Part shown: positions 18,742-27,916 of the stretch, piece by piece
Layout: each line of letters begins with the position of its first letter
Position numbering within the stretch: position 1 is the first letter of the stretch
Source of the DNA: Sphingomonas parva (ex Maeng et al. 2020)
GTDB taxonomy: Bacteria > Pseudomonadota > Alphaproteobacteria > Sphingomonadales > Sphingomonadaceae
Length of the DNA stretch: 64,000 bases
NCBI RefSeq assembly: GCF_004564275.1
Contig: NZ_SPDV01000002.1
Coordinates: forward strand, 186,001 to 250,000
Reading direction: 5' to 3'
Position numbers and translations under genes: made by a program
The notes under the pieces: model-generated
Database searches by the model: none
Told to the model about the DNA's origin: nothing
The model's input: the letters and a program-made list of their open reading frames with translations, nothing else

Positions 18742-19620
18742 ATGGAGCTATACCTCGGCATAGATGCCGGCGGGACGCATACGCGGGCCCGCCTGGTGAC
18801 TGCGGAAGGAACGGTCCTCGGAACCGGCGAGGGAGGGCCCGCCAACACCCGCATCGGCCTGCCGCTCGCGCTCGAGGCGGTCGAGCACGCCTGGCGCGAG
18901 GCGATGACACAAGGTGGTCTTGGTGAGGCCGATCTGGCGTCGGTACGGGCCGGCCTCGGCATCGCCGGATTGAACCGACGGGGCGTCCTGCCCGGTCTTC
19001 AGGAGCACGATTTTCCGTTTCGCTCGATCGCTTTCGCGAGCGACGCGGCCATTGCCAATCTCGGCGCACACGCCGGCGAAAACGGCGCGATCGTGATCGT
19101 CGGCACCGGCAGCATCGGCTTCGCGCGGGTTGGGGAAGAGGTGTTCACGATCGGCGGCTACGGCTTCCCCGTCTCCGACGAGGGGAGCGGGGCCGATCTC
19201 GGTTTGCGTGCGGTCCGCCAGGCGCTCTGGGCCCGCGACGGCCGGATCGCGCCGAGCCCGATGACCGACGAGGTGCTCGCCCTCTTCCACGGCTCGGCCG
19301 GCGAGATCGTCGACTGGACCGCCAGCGCGACCCCGACCGATTACGCCGCCTTCGCGCCGATGGTCATGGATCGGGCGGCCGAGGGCGATGCGGTGGCGGA
19401 GCCCATCGTTCAGGCCGCCGCCCGGCGTCTCGACCGGCTGATCCGAACCCTGCTCGATCGCGGTGCGCCGAGCTGCTGTTTGATGGGCGGCGTCGCCGCG
19501 CGCATGCGCGACTGGCTCGCGGCGAGCATCCGCGAGCGGGTCAGCGAGCCGCTCGGGGATTCCCTCGACGGCGCGATCCTGCTGGCACGGACCAAGGCGG
19601 TGGAGAAGGAAGCGGGATAG
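18742..19620 (+). CDS. BadF/BadG-type sugar kinase, MurNAc/GlcNAc kinase (MurK-like)
   Basis: A 292-residue ASKHA kinase of the BadF/BadG/BcrA family. The phosphate-1 motif is LGIDAGGTHTRARL, followed by SDAAIANLGAH, VGTGSIGFA and GGYGFPVSDEGSGADLG. The characterised relatives with this context are clostridial MurK (MurNAc/GlcNAc kinase) and NAGK. Divergence from murQ supports MurNAc as substrate. ATG 18742 is favoured because AGGA lies 11 nt upstream; GTG 18733 would have almost no spacing. It is followed 48 nt later by the LysR gene. Confidence 0.87.
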   Translation: MELYLGIDAGGTHTRARLVTAEGTVLGTGEGGPANTRIGLPLALEAVEHAWREAMTQGGLGEADLASVRAGLGIAGLNRRGVLPGLQEHDFPFRSIAFASDAAIANLGAHAGENGAIVIVGTGSIGFARVGEEVFTIGGYGFPVSDEGSGADLGLRAVRQALWARDGRIAPSPMTDEVLALFHGSAGEIVDWTASATPTDYAAFAPMVMDRAAEGDAVAEPIVQAAARRLDRLIRTLLDRGAPSCCLMGGVAARMRDWLAASIRERVSEPLGDSLDGAILLARTKAVEKEAG

Positions 19621-19668
19621 GCGCGCGAGTGCTTCCGCCGGCGGCGATCCGGCTCTAGTCTCGCGGGC

Positions 19669-20553
19669 ATGAACCTTCGTCACATCGAGATATTTCACGC
19701 CGTCTACGTCAACGGGTCGGTCAGCGCCGCCGCCCGCGCGCTCAACGTTTCCCAGCCCTCGGTCTCGAAGATGCTCCGCCACGCCGAGACCCTGCTCGGC
19801 TTCCAGCTGTTCCAGCGCACCAATGGCGGCCTCGTGCCCACCCATGACGCCCACACCCTGTTCAACGAAGTGAGCGAGATCCAGGACCGGGTGCATGCCC
19901 TGCGGGAGGCCGCGCGCAACCTGCGTCGCGGAGTCGACGGCATCCTGCGCGTGTCAGCGCTGCCGTCGATCGCGCTCGACGCAATCCCGACCGCGGTCTC
20001 CCGGTTCCTGCAGAGCCACGCCGACGTGAAGTTCGACCTGCAGACCGTCCATCACGACGATCTGCTGCGCAAGCTCTACGAACGGGAGACGGACATCGCC
20101 GTTGCCTACCAGGTGCCGCCCGCCGCGCCGATCGCCAACCGCTGGCTCGGCGAGGGCGAGCTGGTCGTCCTCTATCGCGAGGAGGACATGCCCGATGCGC
20201 CGCCGAGCATCGAGCTCGAGCGGCTGCGCGGCCGCAAGTTCATCAGCCTCGCGGCGAGCGGCCCGATCGGGCAGCTCTTCACCCAGGAGCTCCAGCGGCT
20301 CGAGATCGAGCTCGACGAAGTGGTCTGGGCCCGCACCTTCTACATCGCCAGCGCGCTCGTCCGGCAGGGAGTCGGAATGACGGTCGTCGACAGCTTCACC
20401 GCCCAGTCGGCGCTCGGCCCCGGCCTGTCGATGCGGCCGCTCAAGCCACGCGTCGCCTTCGACATCCACGCCATGTTCCTGATCAATCGACCGCCCGGTG
20501 CGCTTGCGAACGACTTCCTCAAGACCTTGGCGCAGGTGCTCGACGCTCCATAA
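19669..20553 (+). CDS. LysR-type transcriptional regulator (DgcR-like by context)
   Basis: A 294-residue LysR regulator: helix-turn-helix about residues 18-37 (GSVSAAARALNVSQPSVSKM), then an effector-binding domain from about 90 (GILRVSALPSIALDAIP). It lies directly before dgcN and a dipeptide epimerase, as the regulator DgcR does in the described D-glutamate pathway. An LTTR-type site CCATAA-N7-CTATGG overlaps its stop codon, and two more copies stand before the TonB-dependent receptor at 32668, so this protein is the best candidate to bind all three. The effector may be D-glutamate or a muropeptide; that is inference. Confidence 0.9.
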   Translation: MNLRHIEIFHAVYVNGSVSAAARALNVSQPSVSKMLRHAETLLGFQLFQRTNGGLVPTHDAHTLFNEVSEIQDRVHALREAARNLRRGVDGILRVSALPSIALDAIPTAVSRFLQSHADVKFDLQTVHHDDLLRKLYERETDIAVAYQVPPAAPIANRWLGEGELVVLYREEDMPDAPPSIELERLRGRKFISLAASGPIGQLFTQELQRLEIELDEVVWARTFYIASALVRQGVGMTVVDSFTAQSALGPGLSMRPLKPRVAFDIHAMFLINRPPGALANDFLKTLAQVLDAP

Positions 20554-20566
20554 CGCGAGGCTATGG
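20548..20566 (+). promoter_or_regulatory. LysR-type operator before dgcN
   Basis: CCATAA (20548-20553), seven bases, CTATGG (20561-20566): an inverted repeat with the T-N11-A spacing of LysR boxes. It overlaps the LysR stop codon and lies 57 nt upstream of the dgcN ATG. The same motif occurs twice at 32834-32876. Confidence 0.65.
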
Positions 20567-20622
20567 GAGCAGGATTACTCGCTATTCGTGAGGGGAGCGC
20601 TGCGCCGATAGGCTCCCTTCCA

Positions 20623-21654
20623 ATGATACCGGCACCCTTTCTTCTTTATCTCGGCAGCAGTGCCGACGCGCTTGGAATAAAGACGTCGCGCGGCATCGCG
20701 GCCTTTCGCCGCGACGACTGCGTCGGCGAGTTCCGGCACGACGATTGTCCGCAGACGCTCGGGCTGCCGCGGATGAGCATGGCCGAAGCGGCTGCGGCGG
20801 GCGCGCGGACGCTGGTGCTCGGCATCGCCGGCGCCGGCGGCAGGCTTCCCGCCGATCTCATCGAAGACGCCGCCGCGGCGCTCGAAGCCGGCATGAACGT
20901 CGCTGCCGGCCTGCACGAGCGGCTGCGCGATCAGCCGCGCCTGGCCGAGCTCGCCAGCGCGCGCGGTCTCCAGCTGTTCGACGTGCGCGATCCGCCCGCC
21001 CATCTCTCGGTCGGCAAGGGCTATCCGCGCGCCGGCCGGCGGTTGCTCACCGTCGGCACCGATTGCTCGGTCGGCAAGATGTACGCCACTCTGGCGCTCA
21101 CCCGCGGGCTGCGGGAGCGGGGCGTCGCCGCCGATTTCCGCGCCACCGGACAGACCGGCATCCTGGTCGCGGGCGCGGGCGTTCCCGTCGATGCGGTCGT
21201 CGCCGATTTCATTTCCGGGGCGATCGAGGCGCTGGCGCCGGCGCGCGAGGACGGCGGCTGGGATCTGATCGAGGGGCAGGGCTCGCTCTTCCACCCCTCC
21301 TTTGCCGGCGTGTCGCTCGGCCTGCTTCACGGAGCCCAGCCCGAAGCACTTGTCCTCTGCCACGAGCCGGGTCGCCCGCACATGCGCGGCATTCCGGGCC
21401 GCGCCCTGCCGGATCTCGCCGAATGCCTTGCCCGCAATCTCGAGGCGGCGCGGTTGACCAGCGCGGAGGTTCGCGGCGTCGGGATCTGCCTCAATACGTC
21501 GGGCATCGAACGGGACGACGCGCTGCGGCTCTGCGCCGCCACCGAGGACAGGCTCGGCCTTCCCTGTACCGACCCGATCGCGCTCGGCGTCGAGTCCATC
21601 ATCGATCGGCTGCTATGCGAAGCCTCCACGCCCAGCACGATATCTTCCTACTGA
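20623..21654 (+). CDS. dgcN: DUF1611 P-loop protein, D-glutamate N-acetyltransferase DgcN
   Basis: A 343-residue DUF1611 protein. It has the N-terminal Rossmann-like domain (LGIKTSRGIAAFR) and a C-terminal P-loop domain with VGTDCSVGKMYATLALT and FRATGQTGILVAG. In described marine bacteria DgcN acetylates D-glutamate and its partner DgcA then epimerises N-acetyl-D-glutamate. Here the next gene is an enolase-superfamily epimerase overlapping by 40 nt, and the gene before is LysR, the same trio. ATG 20623 is preferred over the upstream in-frame ATG (20563), which lies in the operator. Confidence 0.85.
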   Translation: MIPAPFLLYLGSSADALGIKTSRGIAAFRRDDCVGEFRHDDCPQTLGLPRMSMAEAAAAGARTLVLGIAGAGGRLPADLIEDAAAALEAGMNVAAGLHERLRDQPRLAELASARGLQLFDVRDPPAHLSVGKGYPRAGRRLLTVGTDCSVGKMYATLALTRGLRERGVAADFRATGQTGILVAGAGVPVDAVVADFISGAIEALAPAREDGGWDLIEGQGSLFHPSFAGVSLGLLHGAQPEALVLCHEPGRPHMRGIPGRALPDLAECLARNLEAARLTSAEVRGVGICLNTSGIERDDALRLCAATEDRLGLPCTDPIALGVESIIDRLLCEASTPSTISSY

Positions 21655-22601
21655 GCCGGCCGTTCCGGATCGCCCGCGGCGTCAAGGTCGCCGCGGACGT
21701 CGTCACGGTGACGATCGAGGAGGACGGCATCATCGGTCGCGGAGAGAGCGTCCCCTATGCCCGTTACGGCGAAAGCGTGGAAAGCACTCTGGCGGCGATC
21801 GACGAAGTTCGCCCGTTGATCGAGGCAGGCGGCGATCGCGAGGCGCTGCTCACCGCCATGCCGGCCGGCGCCGCACGCAATGCTCTCGATTGCGCCCTGT
21901 GGGATCTCGAGGCGCGGCAGCAGGACACGAGCGTCGCCGCCATGATCGGCGCCCCGGCGCTGGCGCCGCTCGCGAGCGCTCTGACGATCGTGATCGATAC
22001 GCCTGAGGCCATGGCTGCCGCGGCGGCGGCGGTCGCCGATGCGCCGCTCCTCAAGGTAAAGGTCGACGGGGTCGCGCCGGAAGGGCAGATCCGCGCCGTG
22101 CGGGACGCCGCCCCGAATGCGCGGCTGATCGTCGATCCCAACGAAAGCTGGGATCGCGCCTTGGTCGAGCGAATGCAGCAAATCCTGCTCGATTGCCGGG
22201 TCGATCTGCTCGAGCAGCCGCTGCCGGCGGGGGCTGATGCCTGGCTCGAGGGCTTCCAGCCGGCGGTGCCGATCTGCGCGGACGAGTCCGTTCACACCGA
22301 GGACGATCTTGCGACGATCGCCGCCCGCTATCAGGTCGTCAACGTGAAGCTGGACAAGAGCGGTGGACTGACCGCGGGCCTCCGCCTTGCCCGCGGCGCG
22401 CGCGAAGCCGGGCTCGGGCTGATGACGGGCTGCATGGTGAGCTCGTCGCTTTCGATCGCACCCGCCCTGCACGTGGCGGCGATGTCGGACTTCGTCGATC
22501 TGGACGGGCCGGTCTGGCTCGCGCAGGATCGCGACGGCGGAGTTCGGGATGAAGGCGGTTTCCTCGTCCCGCCCGCGAAAGGCTTCTGGGGAACGCGATG
22601 A
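21615..22601 (+). CDS. dgcA: Enolase-superfamily epimerase (L-Ala-D/L-Glu epimerase or DgcA)
   Basis: A 328-residue muconate-lactonising/mandelate-racemase-type enzyme. The catalytic KxK is in LKVKVDG, metal ligands are in IVDPNESW, LLEQPL and CADESVH, and the second base is in VNVKLDKSGGL. This is the dipeptide-epimerase layout. Two roles fit the context: turning L-Ala-D-Glu from peptidoglycan into L-Ala-L-Glu, or acting as DgcA on N-acetyl-D-glutamate. The start overlaps dgcN by 40 nt and the stop overlaps the D-aminoacylase start (22598-22601), so it sits inside a tight operon. Confidence 0.88.
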   Translation: MRSLHAQHDIFLLSRPFRIARGVKVAADVVTVTIEEDGIIGRGESVPYARYGESVESTLAAIDEVRPLIEAGGDREALLTAMPAGAARNALDCALWDLEARQQDTSVAAMIGAPALAPLASALTIVIDTPEAMAAAAAAVADAPLLKVKVDGVAPEGQIRAVRDAAPNARLIVDPNESWDRALVERMQQILLDCRVDLLEQPLPAGADAWLEGFQPAVPICADESVHTEDDLATIAARYQVVNVKLDKSGGLTAGLRLARGAREAGLGLMTGCMVSSSLSIAPALHVAAMSDFVDLDGPVWLAQDRDGGVRDEGGFLVPPAKGFWGTR

Positions 22602-24163
22602 GAGTGCGGCATGCGGTTTTGTTGACCACCCTGGGCGCGTTGTGCCTGGGAGCCGCCAAGCCCCCCCAGCCGATCGACCTGCTCATTCGCGGCGGCACGA
22701 TCTACCCCGGATCGGGCGCGCCCTTCGTCGGCGACGTCGCCGTCTCCGGAGACAGGATCGTGGCGGTCGGCCGGCGTCTCTCGCTGCCGGCACGCAGGAC
22801 CATCGAGGCGGGCGGGTTGATCGTCGCCCCGGGCTTCATCGATCCGCATACCCATGCGGGCGCGCAGCTGGCCTCCGACGACGCGGCTGTTCGCCTCATT
22901 CCCGGCTTCCTGATGCAGGGGGTGACCACCGCCTTCATCGGCAATGACGGGGGCGGGGATCCGGACGTGGCGGGCGTGCTCGGCCGCGCGGCGACGAAGC
23001 CGGTCGGGATCAACTACGCGACCTATGTCGGCCTCGACCCGGTGCGCAAGCGCGTCATCGGGGAAGGGGACCGCGCGCCGTCCGCAGACGAGCTGGCGCG
23101 GATGAAGGGCCTCGTCGCCGGGGCGATGTGCGATGGTGCCCTGGGTTTCTCGACCGGCCTCTTCTACGCCCCGCAAAGCTTCGCCGCGAAGGAGGAGATC
23201 GTCGCGCTGGCGCGCGAGGCGGGAATTCGCGGCGGCGTCTACGACAGTCACCTGCGCGACGAATCCTCCTACAGCATCGGGCTTGCCGCCGCGGTCGACG
23301 AGGCGCTCGGTGTCGGGCGCGAAGCCCATCTCCCGCTCAACATCTCCCATATCAAGGCGCTCGGAGTGGACGTGCACGGCCAGGCGCCGGCGATCATCGC
23401 GATGGTCGAGCGCGCGCGCCGCGCCGGGCAGAAAGTGACTGCGGACCAATATCCCTGGTCCGCATCGGGCACGAGCCTGGTCGCCTCGCTGGTGCCGGTC
23501 TGGGCGCAGGACGGCGGCCGGTCGGCGATGCTCCGGCGGTTCGACGATGCGGCGGAGATGACGCGGATCCGGCAGGGCATGATCGAGAACCTCCGGCGCC
23601 GCGGGGGCGCGGATCAGCTGCTGATCACCGAGGGCGAGCACAAGGGCAGGACCCTGGCCGCGGTGGCGAGTGCGCGAGGCGAGGATCCGGTCGCCGCGGC
23701 GGTGGCCGTGATCCGGGTCAAGGACCCGGCCGTGGCCTCGTTCAACCAGACCGAGGCGGACATCGCCGCGTTCATGCGCCGTCCCTGGGTGATGACCGGA
23801 TCCGACGCCTCCACCGGCCATCCGCGTGCCTACGGCAGCTTCGCCCGCAAATATTCCGAATATGTCGTGCGCAGGAAGGTGCTGAGCCTGCGTGATTTCA
23901 TCCACCGCAGCAGCACGCTGACCGCCGAGACCTTCGGGCTTGCCGGGCGTGGCCGCCTCGCTCAGGGCGCGTTCGCAGATATCGTTGTCTTCGATCCGGG
24001 GAGCTTTGCTGCGCGGGCCACCTATGAGCAGCCGACGCTCCTTGCCCAGGGCGTGCGCAGCGTCGTCGTGAATGGCGTCCTGGCGGTCGACGGGGGCGCG
24101 CTCACCGGCGCTGCCGCCGGGCGTGCGCTCGCCCAGACTCCTCCCGCCGGCACCTGCCCGTGA
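22598..24163 (+). CDS. N-acyl-D-amino-acid deacylase (D-aminoacylase), exported
   Basis: A 521-residue amidohydrolase. The signal peptide covers about 1-19 (ending LGAA). The zinc-binding HxH is in PGFIDPHTHAGA, further metal His in NISHIKALG, and the catalytic Asp in TGSDASTGHP. The closest known function is removal of the acyl group from N-acyl-D-amino acids, including N-acyl-D-glutamate. An export signal suggests periplasmic release of D-amino acids or trimming of D-peptides. ATGA and GTGA overlaps tie it to the epimerase before and the symporter after. Confidence 0.87.
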   Translation: MRVRHAVLLTTLGALCLGAAKPPQPIDLLIRGGTIYPGSGAPFVGDVAVSGDRIVAVGRRLSLPARRTIEAGGLIVAPGFIDPHTHAGAQLASDDAAVRLIPGFLMQGVTTAFIGNDGGGDPDVAGVLGRAATKPVGINYATYVGLDPVRKRVIGEGDRAPSADELARMKGLVAGAMCDGALGFSTGLFYAPQSFAAKEEIVALAREAGIRGGVYDSHLRDESSYSIGLAAAVDEALGVGREAHLPLNISHIKALGVDVHGQAPAIIAMVERARRAGQKVTADQYPWSASGTSLVASLVPVWAQDGGRSAMLRRFDDAAEMTRIRQGMIENLRRRGGADQLLITEGEHKGRTLAAVASARGEDPVAAAVAVIRVKDPAVASFNQTEADIAAFMRRPWVMTGSDASTGHPRAYGSFARKYSEYVVRRKVLSLRDFIHRSSTLTAETFGLAGRGRLAQGAFADIVVFDPGSFAARATYEQPTLLAQGVRSVVVNGVLAVDGGALTGAAAGRALAQTPPAGTCP

Positions 24164-25458
24164 GCGCACTCGGTTCTTGGTTCGCGATCCCGCTGTGGAA
24201 GCGGGTTCTCGGCGCCCTGGCGCTCGGCCTCGTCTTCGCCGCGCTGTGGCCCGAAGCGACTCCGGCCGTGCAGTTTCTCGGCGATCTCTTCGTGCGGGCG
24301 ATTCGCATGCTGGTCGTGCCGATCGTCCTCGTGACGATCGCCTCCGGGATCACGGCGCTCGGTGATCCCAGGAGGATCGGCGGCCTCGGCGCGCGGACCA
24401 TCGGCCTGTTCGCGGTGACGACGGCGATCGCCGTCTCGGTCGGAATGGCGGTCGCCGCTCTGGTTCGTCCCGGAATCGCCGCGCCTCTGGGCACCGCCAC
24501 CGCAAAGGAGATCGGCACGCCGCCGACGCCCTATGACCAGCTGATCGGCATCATTCCGACGAACATCTTCGATGCGCTCGCCAGGGGCGACATGCTCGCG
24601 ATCATCTTCGTCGCGATCCTGCTCGGCGTCGGTACGCTCGTCGCCGGAGAGGCCGGGCGCCCGCTCGCCGGGCTGCTCCAGTCCGCCTCGGCCGTGCTGC
24701 TGAAGATCGTCGGCATCGTCATGGAAGCCACGCCGTTCGGAGTCTTCGCCCTGATCTCGGTCGCGGTCGCGGCGAATGGCGCGAAGGTGTTCGTCAACGT
24801 CGGCTGGCTCGCGCTCGCGGTCGTGCTCGGCTCGGTCGTCCAGATCCTGCTGGTCCACAGCCTGATCCTGAAGCTGCTCGCGCGGGTGCCGGTCGGGCGC
24901 TTCTTCCGCGGCATCGTCGACGCGCTCGTCGTCGCCTTCTCGACCGCGTCGAGCTCCGCGACCCTGCCCGTCGCGATGCGCGTCGCCGAGCAGAATCTCG
25001 GTGTCGGCCGGGCCGTCTATTCGACCGTGCTGCCGCTCGGCGCCAGCATCGGCAAGGACGGCACCGCGATGTACGTCGGCCTGCTCAGCATGTTCAGCCT
25101 TCAGGCATTCGGCACGCCGCTGACGCCGACGGTCTATTTCCTGGTGCTGCTCACCGGGGCGCTGGCCGCGTTCGGCACCGCGCCGGTGCCCTCCGCATCG
25201 CTGTTCATGCTCGCGGCGGTTCTCTCCGCGGTCGGCGTGCCGCCGGAGCAGACCGCGCTGGTCGTCGGCTTCGTGCTGCCGTTCGACCGCCTGCTCGACA
25301 TGACCCGGACGGTGCCGAGCGCCAGCGCCAATCTGACCGTCGCGACCACGGTTGCGCGCTGGGAAGGCGAGCTCGACGAGGCGGCGCTTCGCCGACCTCC
25401 CGATTCGAACCCCGCGGTGTTCGCTCCCCCACCTGCCGGAGATACTTCCCGCCCATGA
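24160..25458 (+). CDS. Dicarboxylate/amino acid:cation symporter (GltP/DctA family)
   Basis: A 432-residue DAACS-family transporter with eight predicted helices and two hairpins. The serine-rich re-entrant loop reads STASSSATLPVAM, followed by PLGASIGKDGTAMYVG and the C-terminal hairpin before VVGFVLPFDRLLDMTRT. The family imports glutamate, aspartate or C4-dicarboxylates with protons or sodium. Position between D-aminoacylase and PBP4 suggests uptake of D- or L-glutamate released in the periplasm. GTG start at 24160 overlaps the previous stop; the stop overlaps the next ATG. Confidence 0.93.
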   Translation: MSALGSWFAIPLWKRVLGALALGLVFAALWPEATPAVQFLGDLFVRAIRMLVVPIVLVTIASGITALGDPRRIGGLGARTIGLFAVTTAIAVSVGMAVAALVRPGIAAPLGTATAKEIGTPPTPYDQLIGIIPTNIFDALARGDMLAIIFVAILLGVGTLVAGEAGRPLAGLLQSASAVLLKIVGIVMEATPFGVFALISVAVAANGAKVFVNVGWLALAVVLGSVVQILLVHSLILKLLARVPVGRFFRGIVDALVVAFSTASSSATLPVAMRVAEQNLGVGRAVYSTVLPLGASIGKDGTAMYVGLLSMFSLQAFGTPLTPTVYFLVLLTGALAAFGTAPVPSASLFMLAAVLSAVGVPPEQTALVVGFVLPFDRLLDMTRTVPSASANLTVATTVARWEGELDEAALRRPPDSNPAVFAPPPAGDTSRP

Positions 25459-26918
25459 CAAGAACCGGCCGCTCGGCGCGCCTCGCCCTCCTGCTTCTCG
25501 TGGCGGCCGCCTCGCCCGCGCTGTCCCAGCAGCCACTTCGTCAGCGCGTCGAGGCGCGCCTCGCGGAATCTGGTCCGGGCCTTCGTTTCGGCCTGCTCGT
25601 CACCGACGAGAGCGGGCGGGAGCTGGTTGCGATCAACCCGGACGAGCGCTTCATTCCGGCTTCGAATACCAAGATCTTCACCACCGCCGCCGCTTTCGCG
25701 ACGCTCGACGGGCTGGACCAGCCGGATCGCAGCGGCGGCGCGTCGGTGCGGCTGGAGCGCCCGGGGCGCGGCGATCCGGACGTGGTGCTGACCGGCCATG
25801 GCGATGCCCGCCTGTCGAGCGCGGCGGATTGCGCGTCGAACTGCCTCGCCGCCCTCGCCGACGCCGTGGCCGCCGCGACCAGGCGGGTGGACGACGTGAT
25901 CGGCGACGACAGCCTCTTCCCGGACCAGCGCTGGAGCCCGGGGATGAGCTGGAACAACATCGTCAGCCGCTACGGCACCGGCATCTCGGCGCTGACCGTC
26001 GACGACAACGAGCTGGCGATCCGTATCGTCCCCGGCGCCATGGCCGGCCCACCGCGCCTCGAGCTGCTGCCGTATTACGATGTGGACAATCGGGCCGTGA
26101 CCGTCGCCGGCGGGGCGAGCAATCTCAGCGTGGACCGCATGCCGGGAAGCCGGCTGCTGCGCCTCTCCGGCACGATCGGTGCCGATGCTGCCGCGGAGAC
26201 CTTGCGGGTCGGCGTGGATGATCCGGCGCATTTCGCGGCGTGGCGTCTCAGGTCGCTGCTCGAGGCCCGCGGCGTGCGCGTCGCCGGCAAGGTGGACGTC
26301 CGGCACCGGCCGGTCGGCGCCGCGGACGATCCGAAGCATCGCAACGGTGCGCCGCCGCCGCGGCCGCCGCGGCCGGAGCCGCTCGCCGAGCTTACCCCGT
26401 CGCCGCTCGAGCAGGACCTCGTCAGGATCAACAAGGAGAGCCAGAATCTCCATGCGGAGCTGATGATGCGGCGGCTCGGGCTGGTGAACGGAACCGGTTC
26501 GATCCCCGACGGCGTGGCGGCGGTCGGTGCGATGATGGAGCGGGCCGGCGCGCCTCGCACAGGATGGGACCTCTCGGACGGTTCCGGCATGTCCACCTAC
26601 AATCGCATGGCGCCGCGGGCCGTCGTCGGCCTGCTGCGCTGGATCTCCGCCCAGCCCTGGGGCGGACGCTGGCGCGCGACCCTGCCGGTCGGCGGCGTCG
26701 ACGGCACCCTCGCCCGCCGCTTCCGCGGTACCGCGCTCGAAGGGAAGATCTTCGCCAAGACCGGCTCGATCAACGCCACCAATGCGCTGTCCGGCTATCT
26801 GGTCGCGAACAGCGGGCGGACGCTCACTTTCTCCTCCTTCGCCAACGACGTGCCCGAGGACGTCGCGGCGACCCGGGCGATTGACGCCGCTCTCGAGCTG
26901 ATCGCCGCCGAGAATTAG
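25455..26918 (+). CDS. dacB: D-Ala-D-Ala carboxypeptidase/endopeptidase, PBP4 (DacB) family
   Basis: A 487-residue exported peptidase S13. Signal peptide 1-24 (ending ALS before QQ). The serine nucleophile is in PASNTKIFTT (SxxK), the second motif in SDGSGMSTYN, and the KTG box in FAKTGSINATN; the insertion domain typical of PBP4 lies between the first and second motifs, with a proline-rich stretch (PPPRPPRPEP, about residue 300). It trims or opens cross-linked peptidoglycan and would supply D-alanine and muropeptides to the neighbouring salvage genes. Confidence 0.93.
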   Translation: MTRTGRSARLALLLLVAAASPALSQQPLRQRVEARLAESGPGLRFGLLVTDESGRELVAINPDERFIPASNTKIFTTAAAFATLDGLDQPDRSGGASVRLERPGRGDPDVVLTGHGDARLSSAADCASNCLAALADAVAAATRRVDDVIGDDSLFPDQRWSPGMSWNNIVSRYGTGISALTVDDNELAIRIVPGAMAGPPRLELLPYYDVDNRAVTVAGGASNLSVDRMPGSRLLRLSGTIGADAAAETLRVGVDDPAHFAAWRLRSLLEARGVRVAGKVDVRHRPVGAADDPKHRNGAPPPRPPRPEPLAELTPSPLEQDLVRINKESQNLHAELMMRRLGLVNGTGSIPDGVAAVGAMMERAGAPRTGWDLSDGSGMSTYNRMAPRAVVGLLRWISAQPWGGRWRATLPVGGVDGTLARRFRGTALEGKIFAKTGSINATNALSGYLVANSGRTLTFSSFANDVPEDVAATRAIDAALELIAAEN

Positions 26919-27916
26919 GCGAAGGCGGCCGCGACGGCATTGCCGGTTGCGCGGCGGAGCTCGGCGATGCCGGTCTCGCGGTGGCGGGTCGGGTGAACGC
27001 GATTGGTGAGCAGCGTCCAGGCGAGACCGCGTCCGAAGTCGACCCAGAGGCCGGTGCCGGTGAAGCCGGTGTGGCCGATCGTGTCGGCGGAGCAGGCGTC
27101 GCCCCCGTGCCAGCCCTCGAAGCGCCGCTCCCAGCCGCAGGTGCGGTGCTCGTGGACCGGGGTGCGGATCGCATGGAGCCTGTCCGCCGGCGCGCCGCTG
27201 CCGTCGAGCAGCCCGCGAGCGAAGCCGAGTACCCCGGCGACGGTACCGAACAGACCGGCGTGACCCGGCGCGCCGCCCAGTGCCCAGGCGTTCTCGTCGT
27301 GGACCTCACCCTTCATCACCCGGCCGCGCCACGAGCAGGCTTCGGTGGCGACGGCCGGGCCCGGCGGAGGCCCATAGCCGAGCTCGGGGCCGAGCGGCCA
27401 ATCCGATAACGGCCGGCCCGTCACCCGCTCGATGGCGATGCCGAGCAGGATGAAGTTGATGTCCGAATAGACCGGGGGGCCATGGCGCCACGCGCGCTGC
27501 AGCACGAAGGCGCGGAGACGGTCGGGATCGCCGCCATACGTATAGATTGGCTCGACCGCGGGCAGGAAGGTGCGGTGGGCGAGACAGTCGCGGAAGGTCA
27601 GCCGGCGCTCGGCGGCGCCGCCGATGTCATATTGCCGGAGGTCGGGGATAGCGTCGGTCAGCGGTCGGTCGAGATCGATCCGGCCCTGCTCGGCCAGGCT
27701 GAGGACCATCGTCGTGGTGGCGATCACCTTGGAGACCGAGGCGAGGTCGAACCAGTGGCCCTCGGTCAGCGGCTCGCGGTCCGGCAGCAGCGCCGCCATG
27801 CCGGCGAAGCGCACGGCGCTGCTCCCGTCGGCGCGGACCACGCCAAGCGCCGCGCCGGGGATCCTTCCTTCGTCCACGGCCTGCCTCGCCGGTGCGAAGG
27901 CATCGTCGATGGTCAC
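26915..27916 (-). CDS. Serine hydrolase of the beta-lactamase superfamily (AmiE-like candidate)
   Basis: A 333-residue class-C-like serine hydrolase without a signal peptide. The SxxK motif is SVSK (ASVSKVIAT), the second motif YSDIN, and the third HTG (GHTGFTG) replaces KTG. It is coupled to ampG by a 4-nt overlap (27913-27916) and overlaps the convergent PBP4 stop by 4 nt. In Bacillus a homologous fold, AmiE, removes peptide from MurNAc in muropeptide rescue; being cytoplasmic and next to the muropeptide permease, this protein could do the same. Esterase activity is the alternative. Confidence 0.82.
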   Translation of the reverse strand: MTIDDAFAPARQAVDEGRIPGAALGVVRADGSSAVRFAGMAALLPDREPLTEGHWFDLASVSKVIATTTMVLSLAEQGRIDLDRPLTDAIPDLRQYDIGGAAERRLTFRDCLAHRTFLPAVEPIYTYGGDPDRLRAFVLQRAWRHGPPVYSDINFILLGIAIERVTGRPLSDWPLGPELGYGPPPGPAVATEACSWRGRVMKGEVHDENAWALGGAPGHAGLFGTVAGVLGFARGLLDGSGAPADRLHAIRTPVHEHRTCGWERRFEGWHGGDACSADTIGHTGFTGTGLWVDFGRGLAWTLLTNRVHPTRHRETGIAELRRATGNAVAAAFA

